A stretch of 8,782 bases of DNA, from NCBI GenBank assembly GCA_017398165.1, contig JAFQHB010000186.1:1-8782 (forward strand). Reading direction: 5' to 3'. Below are positions 6,087-8,782 of this stretch, one piece after another (positions within the stretch are counted from its first letter, which is position 1; every line of letters begins with the position of its first letter). The DNA is from Bacillota bacterium (GTDB lineage: Bacteria; Bacillota; Dehalobacteriia; UBA4068; UBA4997). Under the pieces are notes generated by a model. That model ran no database searches and was not told the origin of the DNA. It saw only the letters and a list, made by a program, of their open reading frames with translations. Position numbers and translations under genes: made by a program.

Positions 6087-6860
6087 ATGGTAGTTTTGAC
6101 GGAAAAGAAAGGTAATGTCGGCTGGATCTATCTGAATCAGCCCAAATCGCTGAACAGCATCACCAACGAGCTGGCTGCCGGTGCGCTGGCCGCTATCGAG
6201 GAGATGGAGCAGGATGCCGATGTGCGCGTTATCGTGTTTACCGGTGCCGGGCGTGCTTTTTGTGCCGGCGGCAATCTGCAGGCGCTGGATGCGCTGGATA
6301 CCGAGAATGCCGCCCGTGAGTTTGTATCCACGGTCGGCGAGGTCAGCCAGGCATTGTTTGATTGCCCCAAGCCCGTGATCGGTATGATCAACGGTGTGGC
6401 TGCCGGTGCCGGCTTTAATCTGGCGCTGGCCTGCGATATCCTCTTTGCCGCCGAGGGTGTGAAATTCATCCAGAGCTTCAGCAATATCGGTCTGGCGCCT
6501 GATTTTGGCGGTCATTACTTCCTGCCGCGCGCTATCGGCCCGTGGCTGGCCAAAAAAGCAATGTTTGACGCTGCGCCGATCACCGCCGAGGAGGGGCAGA
6601 AGCTGGGCTTTGTCAATGCTGTTTACCCGGCCGGGGAACTGCAGGCCGAGACTGAGAAATATGCCGAGTGGCTGGCTGCCCGCGCACCGCTGGCTCTGGC
6701 TGCCTGCAAGAAGCTGATCAACCACAGCGGCGAGATGACCCTGGCCGAGGTGATGGAGATCGAGTCCATCAATCAGGCACAGCTTTTGATGAGCGAGGAC
6801 TGCAAAGAAGGTCTGGCCGCCTTCGCCGAGAAGCGTAAGCCGGTATTCAGCGGCAAATAA
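6087..6860 (+). CDS. Enoyl-CoA hydratase/isomerase family protein (PaaG-like)
   Basis: This 257-residue crotonase-superfamily enzyme acts on an acyl-CoA thioester. The two oxyanion-hole segments are visible: FCAGGNLQAL around residues 58-67 and NGVAAGAGFNLALACD around 102-117. Instead of the two catalytic Glu residues of classical enoyl-CoA hydratase, the region reads FSNIGLAPDFGGHYFLPRAIG. Its D139 matches the catalytic Asp136 of E. coli PaaG (SKIGLVPDSGG). A double-bond isomerase is therefore more likely than a hydratase; the substrate is unknown. The C-terminal helices (EGLAAFAEKRKPVFSG) are typical. The start ATG 6087 has a strong AAGGGAGG at 6071-6078, spacing 8; a TTG one codon upstream is less likely. 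It appears to be transcribed alone, with its own leader and a strong terminator, and no fatty-acid or phenylacetate genes adjoin it. Confidence 0.9.
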   Translation: MVVLTEKKGNVGWIYLNQPKSLNSITNELAAGALAAIEEMEQDADVRVIVFTGAGRAFCAGGNLQALDALDTENAAREFVSTVGEVSQALFDCPKPVIGMINGVAAGAGFNLALACDILFAAEGVKFIQSFSNIGLAPDFGGHYFLPRAIGPWLAKKAMFDAAPITAEEGQKLGFVNAVYPAGELQAETEKYAEWLAARAPLALAACKKLINHSGEMTLAEVMEIESINQAQLLMSEDCKEGLAAFAEKRKPVFSGK

Positions 6861-6889
6861 GCCTGAATATTCCCAACCGCCGAAAAGAG

Positions 6890-6927
6890 AATCACCGCAT
6901 ACTTATCGTGGTATGCGGTGATTTTTT
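6890..6927 (+). terminator. Strong Rho-independent terminator, possibly bidirectional
   Basis: A perfect 13-bp inverted repeat, AATCACCGCATAC (6890-6902) and GTATGCGGTGATT (6911-6923), with an 8-base loop is followed by six T residues (6922-6927). It closes the plus-strand enoyl-CoA hydratase-family gene 30 bases after its stop. It lies 14 bases from the stop of the convergent minus-strand gene. Read from the minus strand it is followed by TCTCTTTTCG, a weaker T-rich tract, so it may serve both genes. Confidence 0.92.
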
Positions 6928-6940
6928 GTGCCTGCTAAAG

Positions 6941-8176
6941 TCAGGGCAGCAATATGAAGTCGCTTATCTGCATATGACGTGAAAGCCTGGGCGCTGTGCC
7001 CTGCCAGATCAGCTTATACCCGGCATCGGTCTGCACACGGTATATCTGCAGGCTGCCATCGGCGACATAGGGGCAGAGGATGTAAATACTGCCGTCCGTG
7101 CCGACATTGATATTGGCGGTCAGCGTCCCTAAGGAGGAGCCGATGCTCATGCCCTCGGCGTACAGCAGCTCATGCGGCAGGTCAATGGTGGTGATATCCT
7201 GCGCGTCGCTAATGATCACGGCCTTATCGTTGGCGGTAAAGAGGTACAGCCGCCCGTTGGCGGTGATGGTGGGTCGGCCGATGAATATACCGCCGTAAAC
7301 ACCAAGCCGGTAATCTGCCAGCAATGTGCTGCGGGATACGAACTGATCGGCAGCAATATCGTAGGTATGCAGCAGCAGGCTGCCGATACCTGTGGGATCG
7401 TTGGGATCGTTGGGGAACGTCACGGCGGCGTGCAGCAGACCATCCCCGGCTATATAGCCGATGCCGGTCGCGCCATCATCCGTACCGGTAAGGTACGGGT
7501 CATCTATGGCGTGCAGCCCGGGCGAGAGGACGAAGCATTGTGCCGCGGTATCGAAATCAACTGTGACATAGGCAAGATCGCTGCCGGACGGGATATCGCT
7601 GAAATATCCGTTGATTATGCCGATGAAGCGGCGGGTCTCGGCATCGTAGCAGACGGTATCCAGATAATAGGGGATAGCGACGTCATAAGCACCATCCGCC
7701 GAGATCAGGCGCAGGATGGTGGTATAAGGTGTGTCTGCGCTGCTGCGGGTATCGTGCAGTATGGCATAAAGCAGGCCAAATTCATCAATATAGCCGCTGG
7801 TATCAACCCCTGTGATGTTGCTGCCGCCGGGGTAGGGGATGGTTGTGCTGCCTGCGGTATCAGCCAGTACTGCGTGATCGCGCTGGAAGAAGCACAAACC
7901 ATCGGGGTACGGCGTGATGATATTGCCGTACAGCTTATCGGCGCAGATGCAGGTAATAATATTGCCGTCGGCATCGTAGAAATACGTCTCTGACCTGGGC
8001 GTGCCGATAAACAGGCTGTCGTAGGAATCGTGGACAGCGTATAGCACCGCCGAGGTATCTGCCGGAATGGCGGTATCGCCCGTGGTGGGGGCGTCCGGCG
8101 GGGTGAGCAGCCGGGCTGTGATGATGACAGCAGTTAATAATAACAAAATGAAAAAGTAAAAGCGTTTCATCTCCAT
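6941..8176 (-). CDS. Exported or membrane-anchored protein with beta-propeller-like repeats, function unknown
   Basis: I do not recognise this 411-residue protein. After a short basic start (MEMKRF) comes a hydrophobic helix, FYFFILLLLTAVIIT, then a Pro/Thr/Asp-rich linker. This could be a signal peptide or an uncleaved anchor; there is no lipobox Cys right after the helix. The rest is rich in Asp, Thr, Ile, Tyr and Gly with recurring strand patterns: DADGNIITCI, GRLYLFTAND, GTDGSIYILCPY and GSLQIYRV. These suggest a beta-propeller or similar repeat fold on the outer face of the membrane. No catalytic motif is visible. Translation could start at 8176 or at the ATG at 8170 (MKRF); neither has a well-spaced ribosome binding site. 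The frame is open back to 8296, but that extension would read through a 16-bp hairpin and overlap another ORF, so I left it out. It converges on the strong terminator at 6890-6927. Confidence 0.72.
   Translation of the reverse strand: MEMKRFYFFILLLLTAVIITARLLTPPDAPTTGDTAIPADTSAVLYAVHDSYDSLFIGTPRSETYFYDADGNIITCICADKLYGNIITPYPDGLCFFQRDHAVLADTAGSTTIPYPGGSNITGVDTSGYIDEFGLLYAILHDTRSSADTPYTTILRLISADGAYDVAIPYYLDTVCYDAETRRFIGIINGYFSDIPSGSDLAYVTVDFDTAAQCFVLSPGLHAIDDPYLTGTDDGATGIGYIAGDGLLHAAVTFPNDPNDPTGIGSLLLHTYDIAADQFVSRSTLLADYRLGVYGGIFIGRPTITANGRLYLFTANDKAVIISDAQDITTIDLPHELLYAEGMSIGSSLGTLTANINVGTDGSIYILCPYVADGSLQIYRVQTDAGYKLIWQGTAPRLSRHMQISDFILLP
7394..7411. repeat. 9-bp tandem repeat inside the exported protein gene
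   Basis: GGGATCGTT occurs twice in a row (7394-7402 and 7403-7411), followed by a degenerate third copy, GGGGAACGT. On the coding (minus) strand the two perfect copies encode Asn-Asp-Pro twice (NDPNDP). The in-frame unit suggests replication slippage and may differ in copy number between strains. Confidence 0.75.
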
Positions 8177-8183
8177 ATACCAA

Positions 8184-8222
8184 AGCAAGTGCAGCCATAA
8201 ACCTGATATGGCTGCACTTGCT
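8184..8222. other. Perfect 16-bp inverted repeat (hairpin) between two minus-strand ORFs
   Basis: AGCAAGTGCAGCCATA (8184-8199) and TATGGCTGCACTTGCT (8207-8222) are exact complements around a 7-base loop. It starts 6 bases after the stop of the membrane ORF and ends 7 bases before the first ATG of the exported protein, both on the minus strand. Only three T residues follow the stem on the minus strand and none on the plus strand, so it is at best a weak terminator. It could also block or expose the ribosome binding region, or mark a processing site. It coincides with the fall in G+C toward the right edge. Confidence 0.85.
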
Positions 8223-8228
8223 CTATCC

Positions 8229-8600
8229 TTATGAATATTTAATCCATACCAAAAAGCGGATAATAATTTGCCAGACCAACAGGATAAACCATACAATTAT
8301 CTGTATTTGCACTGAATCAAAAGGATGGAAAAAATACTCCCAACGTAAATCCTGCCAGACATTCCTGAGAATGAAATGATTTATCAGCAGGGATGCTGCC
8401 AGATTAAAAATATTACACGGCAGGAATATTTTATTAGGGGTTTGTGGATAGGCTCTGACCGTCAGTATGCTATACAATATGATAAAAGCTGCAATATAAG
8501 CTATAAGTATATAGTTTGCCAGGTCATATTCCAGTCCTTTGCTACCAAACCGCCAAAAAGCAAAAACAGAAGCCGTTATCAACTTCCAGTTCGCAGGCAA
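8229..8600 (-). CDS. Small hydrophobic membrane protein, probably 5'-truncated
   Basis: This is an open frame of up to 123 residues that I do not recognise. It has three clear hydrophobic segments, YILIAYIAAFIILYSILTV, IFLPCNIFNLAASLLINHFIL and IQIIVWFILLVWQIIIRFLVWI, joined by short polar turns, and ends in KYS. This is the pattern of a small multi-spanning membrane protein. The only candidate starts near its beginning are TTG codons (8600, and 8582 in the sequence KLITAS), neither with a good ribosome binding site, and the protein contains no Met codon at all. The upstream 62 bases (8539-8600) are antisense to a DUF6465-like coding region on the other strand. The true N-terminus therefore seems to have been cut off at a junction near 8540-8600. 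Its base composition (about 32% G+C in 8281-8340) is lower than that of the genes to its left. Confidence 0.5.
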   Translation of the reverse strand: MPANWKLITASVFAFWRFGSKGLEYDLANYILIAYIAAFIILYSILTVRAYPQTPNKIFLPCNIFNLAASLLINHFILRNVWQDLRWEYFFHPFDSVQIQIIVWFILLVWQIIIRFLVWIKYS

Positions 8601-8766
8601 GTCTTATACAACAGATGATTTGGTAAGAATTGCAAAGGATGTATGGAAATATGATTTGAATCAGAAAGAAGCAGATTTCAAGACAGTTGAACTTTATGTG
8701 AAACCGGAAGAAAGTCTTGCATACTATGTGATTAATGGCAAGTTTACAGGAAATTTCTTTATCTAA
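8539..8766 (+). CDS. DUF6465-like protein, 5'-truncated
   Basis: The frame is open from 8515 to the TAA at 8764. From about residue 8 (AKTEAVINFQFAGKSYTTDD) it reads like a small conserved protein of Clostridia. Hallmarks are the strand FQFAGKSYT, the helix DDLVRIAKDVWKYDL, and the ending VELYVKPEESLAYYVINGKFTG. From memory this matches the DUF6465 family, whose function is unknown and whose members often start with a Lys/Ala-rich tail. The QKAKTEAV segment may be the remnant of that tail. There is no ATG and no ribosome binding site ahead of it; the TTG at 8539 is only the first possible start. The 5' end is therefore probably missing. The region is about 32% G+C in the line counted, against 57-58% in earlier genes, and uses AAA, ACA and GAA heavily. 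It may not belong to the same genome as the purine operon. Confidence 0.6.
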   Translation: MLPNRQKAKTEAVINFQFAGKSYTTDDLVRIAKDVWKYDLNQKEADFKTVELYVKPEESLAYYVINGKFTGNFFI

Positions 8767-8782
8767 GAAAGATCTAAAAAAA

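Noticed and set aside
7172..7993. 273-residue plus-strand ORF opposite the exported protein gene
   Set aside because: Its Ala/Gly/Ile/Val-rich translation has no motif, and it lacks a signal sequence or good start. The minus-strand frame has a proper membrane helix and ends at a terminator.
8177..8296. 40-residue N-terminal extension of the exported protein from ATG 8296
   Set aside because: It would read through the 16-bp hairpin and overlap the membrane ORF's coding end, and it places the signal helix in mid-protein.
1..8782. CRISPR array, tRNA, rRNA, insertion sequence or prophage
   Set aside because: I saw no regularly spaced repeats, tRNA cloverleaf, rRNA segment, transposase or phage gene in the window.

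Overview
The window looks like chromosomal DNA of an anaerobic member of the Firmicutes (Bacillota). The pur gene order, the strong GGAGG-type ribosome binding sites and an anaerobe-type flavoprotein-rubredoxin point that way; Negativicutes or Clostridia are both possible and I cannot place it further. Most of the window has about 57-58% G+C in lines counted by hand. The last ~550 bases are clearly poorer (about 32% in two lines counted).

Positions 1-5365 form one plus-strand transcription unit: the 3' end of purM, purN, a 70-residue zinc-ribbon protein, purH, purD, a flavin-reductase/rubredoxin fusion with two rubredoxin-like domains (Hrb-like), and a small GIY-YIG protein. No terminator is visible inside the unit, and a hairpin with a T-run follows the last gene. 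PurM, PurN, PurH and PurD are four enzymes of de novo IMP synthesis: PurD makes GAR, PurN formylates it, PurM closes the imidazole ring, and PurH does the last two steps to IMP. The zinc-ribbon, Hrb-like and GIY-YIG genes are passengers of unknown connection to purines.

Positions 5366-6927 carry two further plus-strand genes. The first is a guanine-deaminase-like cytidine-deaminase-fold enzyme, a purine salvage or catabolism activity next to the synthesis operon. The second, after a 190-base leader containing a complex hairpin, is an enoyl-CoA hydratase/isomerase family protein resembling PaaG-type isomerases. A perfect 13-bp hairpin with six T residues ends this block.

Positions 6928-8231 are on the minus strand: an exported or membrane-anchored protein of about 410 residues with beta-propeller-like repeats, preceded by a 16-bp perfect hairpin and by a small multi-spanning membrane ORF (8229-8600).

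At the right edge, a plus-strand reading frame encodes a protein I recognise as DUF6465-like, a family I associate with Lachnospiraceae and other Clostridia. It meets the membrane ORF head to head, with overlapping 5' ends and no credible start codon for either. This looks like a junction: a recent insertion or deletion, or a chimeric assembly joint. I found no CRISPR array, tRNA, rRNA, insertion sequence or phage gene, and no convincing new multi-gene system.
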